From: Streptomyces hokutonensis
GTDB taxonomy: Bacteria; Actinomycetota; Actinomycetes; Streptomycetales; Streptomycetaceae
Length of the DNA stretch: 64,000 bases
NCBI RefSeq assembly: GCF_000376565.1
Contig: NZ_BARG01000061.1
Location: forward strand, 62,001-126,000
Direction of reading: 5' to 3'
Shown: positions 15,263 to 22,448 of the stretch, in pieces
How positions within the stretch are numbered: the first letter of the stretch is position 1
How the letters are laid out: each line of letters begins with the position of its first letter
Made by a program: the position numbers and the translations under genes
The notes under the pieces: generated by a model
Told to the model about the DNA's origin: nothing
Databases searched by the model: none
The model's input: only the letters and a program-made list of their open reading frames with translations

Positions 15263-15691
15263 ATGTCCGGTCCTTATCTCATCCGCGGCTCCGTCTCCCT
15301 GCCCGAGGCCGAGCTCATGTGGCGTTTCTCGCGGTCGTCGGGGCCGGGCGGGCAGCACGTCAACACCAGCGACTCCCAGGTGGAACTCCGCTTCGACCTG
15401 GCGAAGACCGAGGCGCTGCCCGAGGTGTGGAAGGCCCGCGCGCTGGAGCGCCTCGCCTCCCGGCTCGTCGACGGCGTCGTGACCGTACGGTCCTCCGAGC
15501 ACCGCTCCCAGTGGCGCAACCGCGAGACCGCCGCCGTACGCCTCGCCGCGCTCCTCGCCGAGGCCACCGCGCCCCCGCCGAAGCCGCGCAGGCCCACCCG
15601 GATTCCCCGGGGCATCAACGAGCGCCGGCTGCGCGAGAAGAAGGCCCGCTCCGACACCAAGCGGGGGCGGACCGGGCGCGACTGGGGGTAA
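15263..15691 (+). CDS. arfB: Peptidyl-tRNA hydrolase ArfB (ribosome rescue)
   Basis: The 142-residue protein has the class I release-factor domain with SGPGGQHVNTSDSQVEL; the GGQ motif lies at residues 29-31 and hydrolyses peptidyl-tRNA on stalled ribosomes. A basic C-terminal tail (RRLREKKARSDTKRGRTGRD) would enter the empty mRNA channel, as in E. coli ArfB (YaeJ). Length agrees with the family. ATG 15263 is used; another in-frame ATG lies at 15254. It is a stand-alone gene. Confidence 0.9.
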   Translation: MSGPYLIRGSVSLPEAELMWRFSRSSGPGGQHVNTSDSQVELRFDLAKTEALPEVWKARALERLASRLVDGVVTVRSSEHRSQWRNRETAAVRLAALLAEATAPPPKPRRPTRIPRGINERRLREKKARSDTKRGRTGRDWG

Positions 15692-15778
15692 TCCCCGGTT
15701 CCCGCCGCCGGTTGTCACATCCCCGGCCCGCGCTCCGTCGTAGCAGGGACGACGGACCGCGACGAGGAGTGTTCACCC

Positions 15779-16654
15779 GTGGGCGACTTCGAATTTCCCC
15801 GACAATTCCCGCAGCGACAGGACGGTGAATTTCTCGCCGCCCGGTTCGAATCCCACCGTTCCCGCCTGCACGCCGTCGCGCACCGCATGCTCGGCTCGTC
15901 CGCCGAGGCCGACGACGCCGTGCAGGAGGCCTGGGTCCGGCTGAGCCGGACCGACGCGGAGAAGGTGGAGAACCTCGCGGGCTGGCTCACGACCGTCGTC
16001 GGCCGGGTCTGCCTCGACATGCTCCGCTCCCGCACCTCCCGCGCCGAGGAACCCCTCGACGCCGGTGCCCCGGTCCCGGCCGCCGTGCCCACCCCCGAAC
16101 AGGACGCCCTCCTCGCCGACTCGGTCGGGGCCGCGCTCCTCGTCGTACTGGAGACCCTGACGCCCGCCGAACGGCTCGCGTTCGTGCTGCACGACCTGTT
16201 CGCGGTGCCGTTCGAGGAGATCGCGTCCATCGTCGGCCGTACGCCCCCGGCAGCACGGCAGTTGGCGAGCCGGGCCCGGCGGCGGGTGCGCGGGGCGCCC
16301 GCGCCGGACGGGGATCCGGTACGGCAGCGGGTGGTCGCCGACGCGTTTCTCGCCGCCGTGCGGGAGGGCGACTTCGAGGCGCTGGTGAAGGTGCTCGACC
16401 CGGACGTGGTCGCGCGCTCCGGGGACACGGTGACCGCGGGTGCCGCCGCGGTGGCGACCGGCGCGACCTCCTTCGCCCACTTCGCGGCCTTCGCCCGGCC
16501 CGCCCTGGTGGACGGCGCCACCGCCATCGCCCTCGTCGTCGACGGCCGCCCCGAACGCACCCTGACCTTCACCTTCGTCGGCGACCGCATCGCCGCGATC
16601 GACATCGTGACGGAGCCGGAGAAGGTGGCGCTGCTGGACGTACGGCTCGTGTGA
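15779..16654 (+). CDS. ECF sigma factor with SnoaL-like C-terminal domain (SigJ/ECF41-like)
   Basis: The 291-residue protein has sigma region 2 (about 22-85; HRMLGSSAEADDAVQEAWVR), sigma region 4 (about 125-178; LTPAERLAFVLHDLF and FEEIASIVGRT) and a C-terminal NTF2/SnoaL-like domain (about 190-291). This matches ECF41/SigJ factors, in which the tail modulates activity instead of an anti-sigma factor. The usual linker motif WLPEP is not visible, and the terminal NPDKL motif appears as EPEKV, so it is a divergent member. GTG 15779 follows a GAGGAG site. No ECF41-type partner oxidoreductase or carboxymuconolactone decarboxylase is adjacent. Confidence 0.85.
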   Translation: MGDFEFPRQFPQRQDGEFLAARFESHRSRLHAVAHRMLGSSAEADDAVQEAWVRLSRTDAEKVENLAGWLTTVVGRVCLDMLRSRTSRAEEPLDAGAPVPAAVPTPEQDALLADSVGAALLVVLETLTPAERLAFVLHDLFAVPFEEIASIVGRTPPAARQLASRARRRVRGAPAPDGDPVRQRVVADAFLAAVREGDFEALVKVLDPDVVARSGDTVTAGAAAVATGATSFAHFAAFARPALVDGATAIALVVDGRPERTLTFTFVGDRIAAIDIVTEPEKVALLDVRLV

Positions 16655-16688
16655 GGCGCGTCCCGATCAAGCTCAACACCAAGGGCTG

Positions 16689-17168
16689 CTACGGCAGCTC
16701 CAGCACCCCGACCGTCTCGCCCTCGCTCAGCTCGCCGTTGGGCCGGAAACCCAGCCCCAGATAGAAGTTCGCCGGCCCGGACGGGCCCTCGTGCCAGGTG
16801 ACGTAGAGCTCCTTGCCGCCCCGGCGGCGGATCTCGGCGGCGACGGACTCGACGGCGAACCGGCCGTAGCCACGCCCCTGTTGGTCCGCCGCGATGTTCA
16901 GGCGCCACAGGCCGGAGCGGACGACGGTGCCGTCCAGCTTCCAGTCGATGTCGAAGAAGGCCATGAGGAAGCCGACGGGGCGGTCCTCGTCGACGATCAG
17001 GCGGGGCCAGGCGGTGCCGGGGTGGACGTAGGCCTCGGCGAGGGATTTCACGACGGGGGACACCGCGAATTCCTGGTCGGGGCGGACCCGAATGCCTGTG
17101 GCGGCCTGGAAGTTGGCCGGGGTGATCTCTTCGAGGCGGGGAGCGGGTCCGGTGGTGATCGGCGTCAT
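16689..17168 (-). CDS. GNAT-family N-acetyltransferase
   Basis: The 159-residue protein is one GNAT domain with the acetyl-CoA binding segment IAADQQGRGYGRFAVESV and a C-terminal NFYLGLGFRPNGEL beta-bulge region. The acceptor substrate is unknown; the WRLNIAA context resembles diamine acetyltransferase-like members. ATG 17168 lies 6 nt after TACCGT, suggesting a leaderless mRNA. It converges with the ECF sigma gene. Confidence 0.8.
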   Translation of the reverse strand: MTPITTGPAPRLEEITPANFQAATGIRVRPDQEFAVSPVVKSLAEAYVHPGTAWPRLIVDEDRPVGFLMAFFDIDWKLDGTVVRSGLWRLNIAADQQGRGYGRFAVESVAAEIRRRGGKELYVTWHEGPSGPANFYLGLGFRPNGELSEGETVGVLELP

Positions 17169-17216
17169 GGGTGCACGGTAGGCGGACCGCTCACCGGTGG
17201 GCGACCGAATTCACGG

Positions 17217-17789
17217 TCACCCCAACTGCCGGTATTTGCCCCGGAAATAGGTCAGCGGGCCGCCGTCCGTGCTGGTCGCCTCCGCCGTCAGTACGCGGCC
17301 GATGACGAGGGTGTGGTCGCCGGCCGACACCCGCTGTTCCGTGCGGCATTCGAGGGTGGCGAGGGCGCCGCGCACCAGGGGCGCGCCGGACGCCGCGCCG
17401 TGGACGTAGGGGATGTCGTCGAAGAGCAGCCGGTCGCTGATGCGGCCCTTCATGGCGAAGCGGCCGGCGATGTGGCGCTGGCTCTCGGAGAGGACGGAGA
17501 CGGCCCACAGGGGCTGTTCGTCGAGGAGGTCGTCCATGCGGGAGCCGTTGCGGAGGCTGACCAGGACCAGCGGCGGGTCCAGGGAGACCGACATGAAGGC
17601 GGTCGCGGTCATGCCGACGTCCTCGCCGACCGGCGCCTGCGGGTCGTCCGGGTCGTACGGCTCCTCGTGCGCGGTCACCAGGACCACGCCCGCGGCCAGC
17701 CGGGCGAGGGCGGCGCGGAACTCGTCGTTGCTCACCCCCACAGCATGCCCGGAGGGGAGGGACTCGGTGATCGAGGCGGTGTTCAGCAC
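17217..17789 (-). CDS. Flavin reductase-domain protein
   Basis: The 190-residue protein has the FMN-binding split-barrel of flavin reductases: LARLAAGVVLVTAHE, GMTATAFMSVSLDPPLVLVS and DHTLVIGRVL are the family landmarks. Such enzymes reduce FMN or FAD with NAD(P)H and often feed a two-component monooxygenase; no monooxygenase is adjacent. GTG 17789 lies exactly 7 nt after TAGCGT, a leaderless arrangement. It diverges from the diguanylate cyclase gene. Confidence 0.85.
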   Translation of the reverse strand: MLNTASITESLPSGHAVGVSNDEFRAALARLAAGVVLVTAHEEPYDPDDPQAPVGEDVGMTATAFMSVSLDPPLVLVSLRNGSRMDDLLDEQPLWAVSVLSESQRHIAGRFAMKGRISDRLLFDDIPYVHGAASGAPLVRGALATLECRTEQRVSAGDHTLVIGRVLTAEATSTDGGPLTYFRGKYRQLG

Positions 17790-17912
17790 GCCGGGAACGC
17801 TAATCTCCGAGTGCCGCGCCGCGCATCGGACTTCGGTCCCGGACGGGTCCTAGGACCAATGGCCCACGCGACGGAACATCGTCGTGCATCATGTCCACAC
17901 ACCCACAAAGTT

Positions 17913-17929
17913 TGCGTTCAGTAAACGCA
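17913..17929. promoter_or_regulatory. Inverted repeat TGCGTT-N5-AACGCA
   Basis: A 6-5-6 inverted repeat lies 165 bp upstream of the diguanylate cyclase start, in an AT-richer patch. The binding protein is unknown. It does not match the BldD consensus. Confidence 0.3.
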
Positions 17930-17971
17930 CAGGGAAAACGCAGAAACTCCACTCAATTGTTCATCTTCTGC

Positions 17972-17987
17972 TGTGACTTGAGTCACA
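17972..17987. promoter_or_regulatory. Crp-type operator upstream of the diguanylate cyclase gene
   Basis: TGTGA-CTTGAG-TCACA is a perfect match to the CRP half-sites (TGTGA-N6-TCACA) and fits the GTG-N6-GNCAC pattern remembered for Streptomyces Crp. It lies 108 bp before the cyclase ATG and immediately before TAGTAA, a possible -10. The link would join cAMP-Crp control to c-di-GMP synthesis. Confidence 0.6.
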
Positions 17988-18094
17988 AGGGGTAGTAATT
18001 GTTGACCCTGTGTACCGAGTGGGCAGCGCGCTGTGATTCAGTGGCAAGGAAGAAGACCCTTGATTCGCTGCGAGGTCTCGGGGGGAGGGCGAGT

Positions 18095-19753
18095 ATGGAG
18101 ACCGAGTCGGAACCCTACGTCCGTCTTGAGAACCTGCGGCAACTGCATACGGTCATGGCGGACATGAACACCGCCCGAAGCCTGGCGGACACCCTGCAGA
18201 CCGTCGCCGACGGCGTGGTCAAGGGCCTCGGGTACGAGCTGGCGTGCGTCAACCTCGTCCGCCCTGACGGCGACCTGGTGGTCGCCGCGTTCTCCGGCAA
18301 CTCCGCCGCCGAGGCACTCATCACCGGCCGGGTCGGCTCCCGCGCCTCCTGGGAGCGCCGCCTCGGCATGGGCGAGGACTGGGGCGACCTGCGGTTCATA
18401 CCGCACACCGAGGGCTGGGTCCTCGACGAGGACGACGTACCGCAGTGGTACACCGACGGCCCCGCGCCCCGCTTCGAGGACGAGTGGCACCCCTCCGACC
18501 GCCTCTTCGCGCCGATGTACACGCCCGGCGTCGCCGGCGGCTCGTGCGGCGAACTGATCGGCGTCCTGTCCGTGGACCGGCCGCGCAACGGCCGCCGGCC
18601 CGGCGCGTGGGGCCGCGAAGCGCTCCAGATGTACGCCTTCCAGGCCGCCATCGCGATCAGCAACGCGCGTCTACGTGCGAATATGCAACGCGCACTTGTC
18701 AGACTCGAACGCGAGCAACAGGCCCTGCGCGCAAGCGAGGAGAGCTTCCGGCAGGCCTTCGAGTACGCCCCCTCCGGCATGGCCATCGCCGAGATGGGCG
18801 GCGACCAGCACGGCCGAATACTCCGCAGCAACGACGCCCTGTGCCGCCTCCTGGGCCGCCCCGCCTCCGCGATGCGCCGCTACTCCTTCTCGGACCTCGT
18901 CCACCCCGAGGACATAGGCACCCTGCTGAGAACCTCGGCGGAGGGCGGCCGCGCGGAACTCCGCCTGGGCCGCAGGGACGGCACGTACGTCTGGGTCTCG
19001 CTCCGCAACTCCGTCGTCGCCGACGCCGCCGACGGGCCGCGCTTCCTCCTCTCCCACGTCGAGGACATAGAGGACCGCAAGCGCCGCGAGCTGCAGCTCG
19101 CCCACCGCGCCGCGCACGACGCGCTCACCGGCCTGCCGAACTCGGCCGAGCTGCGCACCCGCCTCTCCGCCCGCCTCTGCCAGCGCCCGACCTCCGCGTT
19201 CCCCGGCGAGGTCGAGTCCCTCGACGCCGCGTACGGACACCCGGCCTACGACGCGAACGGCCACGGCTTCGACTACCCCCCCGGCGCCGACCTCCTCGAC
19301 GCCTACGACCACCACGTGCACACCATCGCCCCCGAGGGCGAGCGCGACGACGGCACCAAGGGGCTCGCGGTCCTCTTCTGCGACCTCGACGGCTTCAAGT
19401 CGATCAACGACCGGTTCGGGCACAACGCGGGCGACGCGGTCCTCATCGAGGTCGCCCGCCGGCTCGGCCGGGCCGTGCGCGACGGCGACACGGTGGCCCG
19501 GCTCGGCGGCGACGAGTTCGTCGTCCTCGCCGACGGCCTCGGCAAGGCCGACGCCGCCGACCTCGCCGTACGCCTGCGGAACGAGATCATCCAGCCCATC
19601 CGGGTCGACGGCCGTGCCATGCGGGTCGGGGCCAGCTTCGGCATCGGGTGGGCCCACTGCGGCATGACGGCGGACGAGGTGTTGAAGTCCGCCGACGAAC
19701 GGATGTACATCGAGAAACGATCTCGTCCCAAACAGCACAGACGCGCGGGATGA
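18095..19753 (+). CDS. cdgB: GAF-PAS-GGDEF diguanylate cyclase (CdgB-like)
   Basis: The 552-residue protein makes c-di-GMP from two GTP. A GAF domain spans about 20-190 and a PAS/PAC domain about 205-325. The GGDEF domain (about 335-550) has DALTGLPN at its start, an insert of about 65 residues, then FCDLDGFKSIND and GGDEF at 471-475. The inhibitory I-site RDGD lies at 462-465, exactly five residues before GGDEF. Start METESEPYVRLENLRQLH and architecture match, from memory, S. coelicolor CdgB, a BldD target that delays development. No membrane helix is present. ATG 18095 has a GGAGGG site; a perfect Crp-type palindrome lies upstream. Confidence 0.85.
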   Translation: METESEPYVRLENLRQLHTVMADMNTARSLADTLQTVADGVVKGLGYELACVNLVRPDGDLVVAAFSGNSAAEALITGRVGSRASWERRLGMGEDWGDLRFIPHTEGWVLDEDDVPQWYTDGPAPRFEDEWHPSDRLFAPMYTPGVAGGSCGELIGVLSVDRPRNGRRPGAWGREALQMYAFQAAIAISNARLRANMQRALVRLEREQQALRASEESFRQAFEYAPSGMAIAEMGGDQHGRILRSNDALCRLLGRPASAMRRYSFSDLVHPEDIGTLLRTSAEGGRAELRLGRRDGTYVWVSLRNSVVADAADGPRFLLSHVEDIEDRKRRELQLAHRAAHDALTGLPNSAELRTRLSARLCQRPTSAFPGEVESLDAAYGHPAYDANGHGFDYPPGADLLDAYDHHVHTIAPEGERDDGTKGLAVLFCDLDGFKSINDRFGHNAGDAVLIEVARRLGRAVRDGDTVARLGGDEFVVLADGLGKADAADLAVRLRNEIIQPIRVDGRAMRVGASFGIGWAHCGMTADEVLKSADERMYIEKRSRPKQHRRAG

Positions 19754-19885
19754 TCTCCAGGTCAGCGCTGGGATGCGGTCCGAGTCACCCGTTTGGACCA
19801 CGCGGAGCGGGTAGGCTCGCACTTCACCAGACGTATGAAGCTGACGTATCTGATCCGCCCCGCACCTGTTGAGGAGTACCTAGGG

Positions 19886-20854
19886 ATGACGCCCGGCAAC
19901 AACGGCGCGAGCACGCCCGAGGACGACGACCCGTTCGGCTACCTATACGCCGACGGCCAGGCCAACGGCGCCCAGCCGCCGTCCGGCGGTGGTGGCTACG
20001 GCTACCCGGGCTCCGTCAACCGGGTGCGCGCGGTCGGCGAGCGCCAGTACGGCGGCCCGCCCGCCGCCGCCCCCACCGCCCAGTACCAGCAGCCGTACGG
20101 CCAGACCGTCCCGCAGCAGCAGGCCTACGGCGACCGGCCGAACGCCGCCTACCAGGCCCCCGAGTCCTTCGGCGCCCCGCCCACCCAGCAGCCCCCGTCC
20201 TACGACGGCGGCCGCGGCGGCGGCCGAGGCCGCGGCCCCAACACCAAGGGCCTGCTGATCGGCGCGATCGCGGTGGTCGCCGCGGTGGTCATCGGCATCA
20301 GCGTGGCGATGATGAACGGCAACGACGACACGAAGACGGGCAACGAGGCGGGCAGCACGCCGTCGGCTTCGCAGAGCGCTTCTTCGAGTCCTTCGGCCAG
20401 CAGTAGCGCGTCGAGCGGGCTGGACACCCAGACCATCGACGCCAAGGCGCTGAAGCTGGAGGGCGGCGCCACCCTGGCGTCGGACGTCGAGGGCGCCGAT
20501 GCCGACGGCGGCATCTATGTGACGGGCCTGAACGCCGTCGGCGCCTCGGTCTCCTGGCAGGTCAACAGCATCCCCTCGGACGGCACCTACACAGTGTTCG
20601 CGCACTACAGCTCGACCAGCGACGACCAGCACATGACGCTCAGCATCAACGGCAAGAAGTTCGGCAGCCCGTTCAGCCTGAAGAACTACGCGAAGGCCGC
20701 CGACGGCGACTTCGCGAAGGGCTGGACGACGAGCTTCGCGTGGCCCACGCTCACCAAGGGCAGCAACACGCTCACCCTGTCCTGCGAGACCGGCGACAAC
20801 TGCAACGTCCTGCTGGACCAGTTGTGGGTGAAGCAGGGCCAGGTCAAGAAGTAG
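19886..20854 (+). CDS. Membrane-anchored carbohydrate-binding-module protein
   Basis: The 322-residue protein has a disordered N-terminal cytoplasmic tail rich in Gly, Pro, Gln and Tyr (about 1-115), one transmembrane helix (LLIGAIAVVAAVVIGISVAM), a Ser/Ala linker and an extracellular C-terminal domain (about 185-322). That domain looks like a CBM6/35 beta-sandwich (GIYVTGLNAVGASVSW, YTVFAHYSSTS, NVLLDQLWVKQ). It probably binds polysaccharide or cell wall from the cell surface; no catalytic domain is present. ATG 19886 has GAGGAG upstream. It follows cdgB on the same strand after 130 bp. Confidence 0.75.
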   Translation: MTPGNNGASTPEDDDPFGYLYADGQANGAQPPSGGGGYGYPGSVNRVRAVGERQYGGPPAAAPTAQYQQPYGQTVPQQQAYGDRPNAAYQAPESFGAPPTQQPPSYDGGRGGGRGRGPNTKGLLIGAIAVVAAVVIGISVAMMNGNDDTKTGNEAGSTPSASQSASSSPSASSSASSGLDTQTIDAKALKLEGGATLASDVEGADADGGIYVTGLNAVGASVSWQVNSIPSDGTYTVFAHYSSTSDDQHMTLSINGKKFGSPFSLKNYAKAADGDFAKGWTTSFAWPTLTKGSNTLTLSCETGDNCNVLLDQLWVKQGQVKK

Positions 20855-20866
20855 CCGGGAGCGTCA

Positions 20867-20900
20867 GCCCACGCCTCCGACGGCCGTCGGAAGCGTGGGC
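20867..20900. terminator. Hairpin terminator between convergent genes
   Basis: CCCACGC...TCCGAC is paired with GTCGGA...GCGTGGG over 13 or more bp with one mismatch, directly after the carbohydrate-binding protein. There is no U tract, which is common for Streptomyces terminators. Confidence 0.6.
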
Positions 20901-21001
20901 TTCCGACGGCCGTCGATCAGATGTGAGACCGGGTGACACAGTGTTGCTCAGATGCGTCCGCCTTCGACGCAGAAGACGGCTACCCAACCCGTCTTGCCGC
21001 C

Positions 21002-21298
21002 TCAGCTCACCTTGACCCAGTCGTTGCCGGAAGGGCCTCCAGACCAGCACGTGTAAGAGCCGCCGCTGTTGTCTCGAGTGCACGGGGTCGTGGTGCAAGG
21101 AACTCTGGTGCCAGGGTCGGTAATCGAGAAGAGCACGGTCGACGAGGTGCTGGCACTGCTCCGGATCTTGAAGGAGTGACCGTCCGTCATCCAGACACCT
21201 GCTTGATCCGCCGACGCGGTGGAACTCAAAGAGACGACGAGTCCCATTGAGGCCATTCCGAGAGCAGCGAGTTGCTTGATGGCCGACGATTTGCGCGT
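21002..21298 (-). CDS. Small secreted SH3-like protein with apparent ACG start
   Basis: The mature part (about 68 residues; FKIRSSASTSSTVLFSI, then PCTTTPC and YTCW) looks like a small SH3b-like, cysteine-containing exported protein. The only ordinary start, ATG 21256, would cut off the n-region of the signal peptide. In frame 14 codons upstream, ACG 21298 follows GGAGGA by 4 nt and would yield (M)RKSSAIKQLAALGMASMG, then VVSLSSTASA before DQ: a textbook Sec signal. So either ACG is used as a rare start codon, or a T-to-C change has weakened the gene. Function is unknown; it is likely extracellular. Confidence 0.6.
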   Translation of the reverse strand, partial: TRKSSAIKQLAALGMASMGLVVSLSSTASADQAGVWMTDGHSFKIRSSASTSSTVLFSITDPGTRVPCTTTPCTRDNSGGSYTCWSGGPSGNDWVKVS

Positions 21299-21393
21299 GT
21301 GTTCCTCCAGCGAGTGGTGGATCTTGGTCGCTGGCGACTAGATGTACTAAGGGTTGGTGTGTATCGGCGGTCGTCGGTCAAGGTTGGTTGGTT

Positions 21394-22323
21394 TCAAGCC
21401 GCGCTGGCGTCCCCCGTCACCGCGACCCGCCCCAGCAGTTCCTCGTAGGCCGGGCGGTCGAACTCGCCCGCTGCCGGGGCCAGTACGGTCGCCGCGGACA
21501 GGGCGACCGCGCGGGCCAGTCGGGCCGGCCAGGGCAGGCGTTCCACCCACCCGGACAGCAGGCCCGCGACTGCCGAGTCGCCTGCGCCGGTCGGGTTGCC
21601 GTGTATGCGGGCCGGGGGTGTCGCGTGCCAGGTGCCTTCCGGAGTTGCCGCGAGGAGGCCCCGTGCGCCCAGGGAGGCGACCACTGTGCGGGCGCCCCGG
21701 CGTCGGGCGTCCTGGGTGGCGCGCAACGGGTCGTGGGAGCCGGTGAGTTCGGCCAGTTCGTCGGTGTTGGGCTTGAGGATGTCGGGGCGGGCGGCGACTC
21801 CGCGGCGGAGGGGTTCGCCGCTGGTGTCCAGCAACACCGGGACGCCGGCCGCCCGAGCCGTGCGGATCAGGCCCGCGTACGCGCCCACCGGCACCCCCGG
21901 CGGCAGACTCCCGCACAGGGCCACCGCCGACACCCCGCCCAACAGGGCCTCGTACGCCTCCTGGAACGCCGCCCACTCCGCCGAAGTGACCGTCGGGCCG
22001 GGCTCGTTGAGTTGAGTCGTGTCACCTGTCAGGTCGTCCACGATCGCCGTCGTGCGCCGGGTGGGCCCGGAGACCGGGACCAGCGCGTCCAACACCCCCG
22101 GCGTACCGGCCAGTTGCTCCTGAACGACCCGTCCCGTGGCACCGCCCGTGAACCCGGTCACCGTCACCTCGTGGCCGAGGGCGGCCAGCACGCGGGCCAC
22201 GTTCAGCCCCTTGCCGCCGGGCCGCTCGGTCACCTCGGAGACGCGGTGCGTGCCGTGCGGCCGCAACTCCCGTACCCGATAGGTGATGTCGAGCGCGGTG
22301 TTCAGTGTGACGGTGAGAATCAC
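21394..22323 (-). CDS. PfkB-family sugar kinase (1-phosphofructokinase / tagatose-6-P kinase-like)
   Basis: The 309-residue kinase begins ILTVTLNTALDITYRV and has the PfkB signature GGKGLNVARVLAALG (about 38-52) and the anion-hole motif NPTGAGDSAVAGLLSGW (about 245-261) with the catalytic Asp. This subfamily phosphorylates fructose-1-P, tagatose-6-P or related hexose phosphates. It follows nagA and nagK on the same strand but after 125 bp, so a part in amino-sugar use is plausible but unproved. GTG 22323 has GGGGGAGG upstream. Confidence 0.8.
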   Translation of the reverse strand: MILTVTLNTALDITYRVRELRPHGTHRVSEVTERPGGKGLNVARVLAALGHEVTVTGFTGGATGRVVQEQLAGTPGVLDALVPVSGPTRRTTAIVDDLTGDTTQLNEPGPTVTSAEWAAFQEAYEALLGGVSAVALCGSLPPGVPVGAYAGLIRTARAAGVPVLLDTSGEPLRRGVAARPDILKPNTDELAELTGSHDPLRATQDARRRGARTVVASLGARGLLAATPEGTWHATPPARIHGNPTGAGDSAVAGLLSGWVERLPWPARLARAVALSAATVLAPAAGEFDRPAYEELLGRVAVTGDASAA

Positions 22324-22448
22324 CGGGCGACCTCCCCCGAAGACCGCATGAATGCGCTTGCTCTGTGTTCCGGAGGCTCGATGATGTCAAACGGGAGGCG
22401 GTCCTCCCAGTCCCCCGGGACAACCGCCGCCGTCAACCACGTCACATA

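Larger units (their letters stand above)
17790..18094. other. Intergenic control region between flavin reductase and diguanylate cyclase genes
   Basis: No gene is seen in this 305-bp gap. It holds the leaderless promoter of the flavin reductase gene at its left edge, an inverted repeat TGCGTT-N5-AACGCA (17913-17929), a perfect Crp-type site (17972-17987) and a TAGTAA element (17993-17998). The diguanylate cyclase ATG at 18095 is preceded by GGGGGGAGGG. Confidence 0.55.

Noticed and set aside
15715..16908. A 397-codon antisense frame over the ECF sigma factor gene
   Set aside because: Composition is Arg/Ser/Ala-rich and low-complexity; the sense strand encodes recognisable sigma regions.
17972..17987. 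Reading the palindrome upstream of cdgB as a BldD box
   Set aside because: The TGAC and GTCA half-sites are 4 bp apart, whereas the BldD consensus needs 5; the CRP-type spacing fits perfectly.
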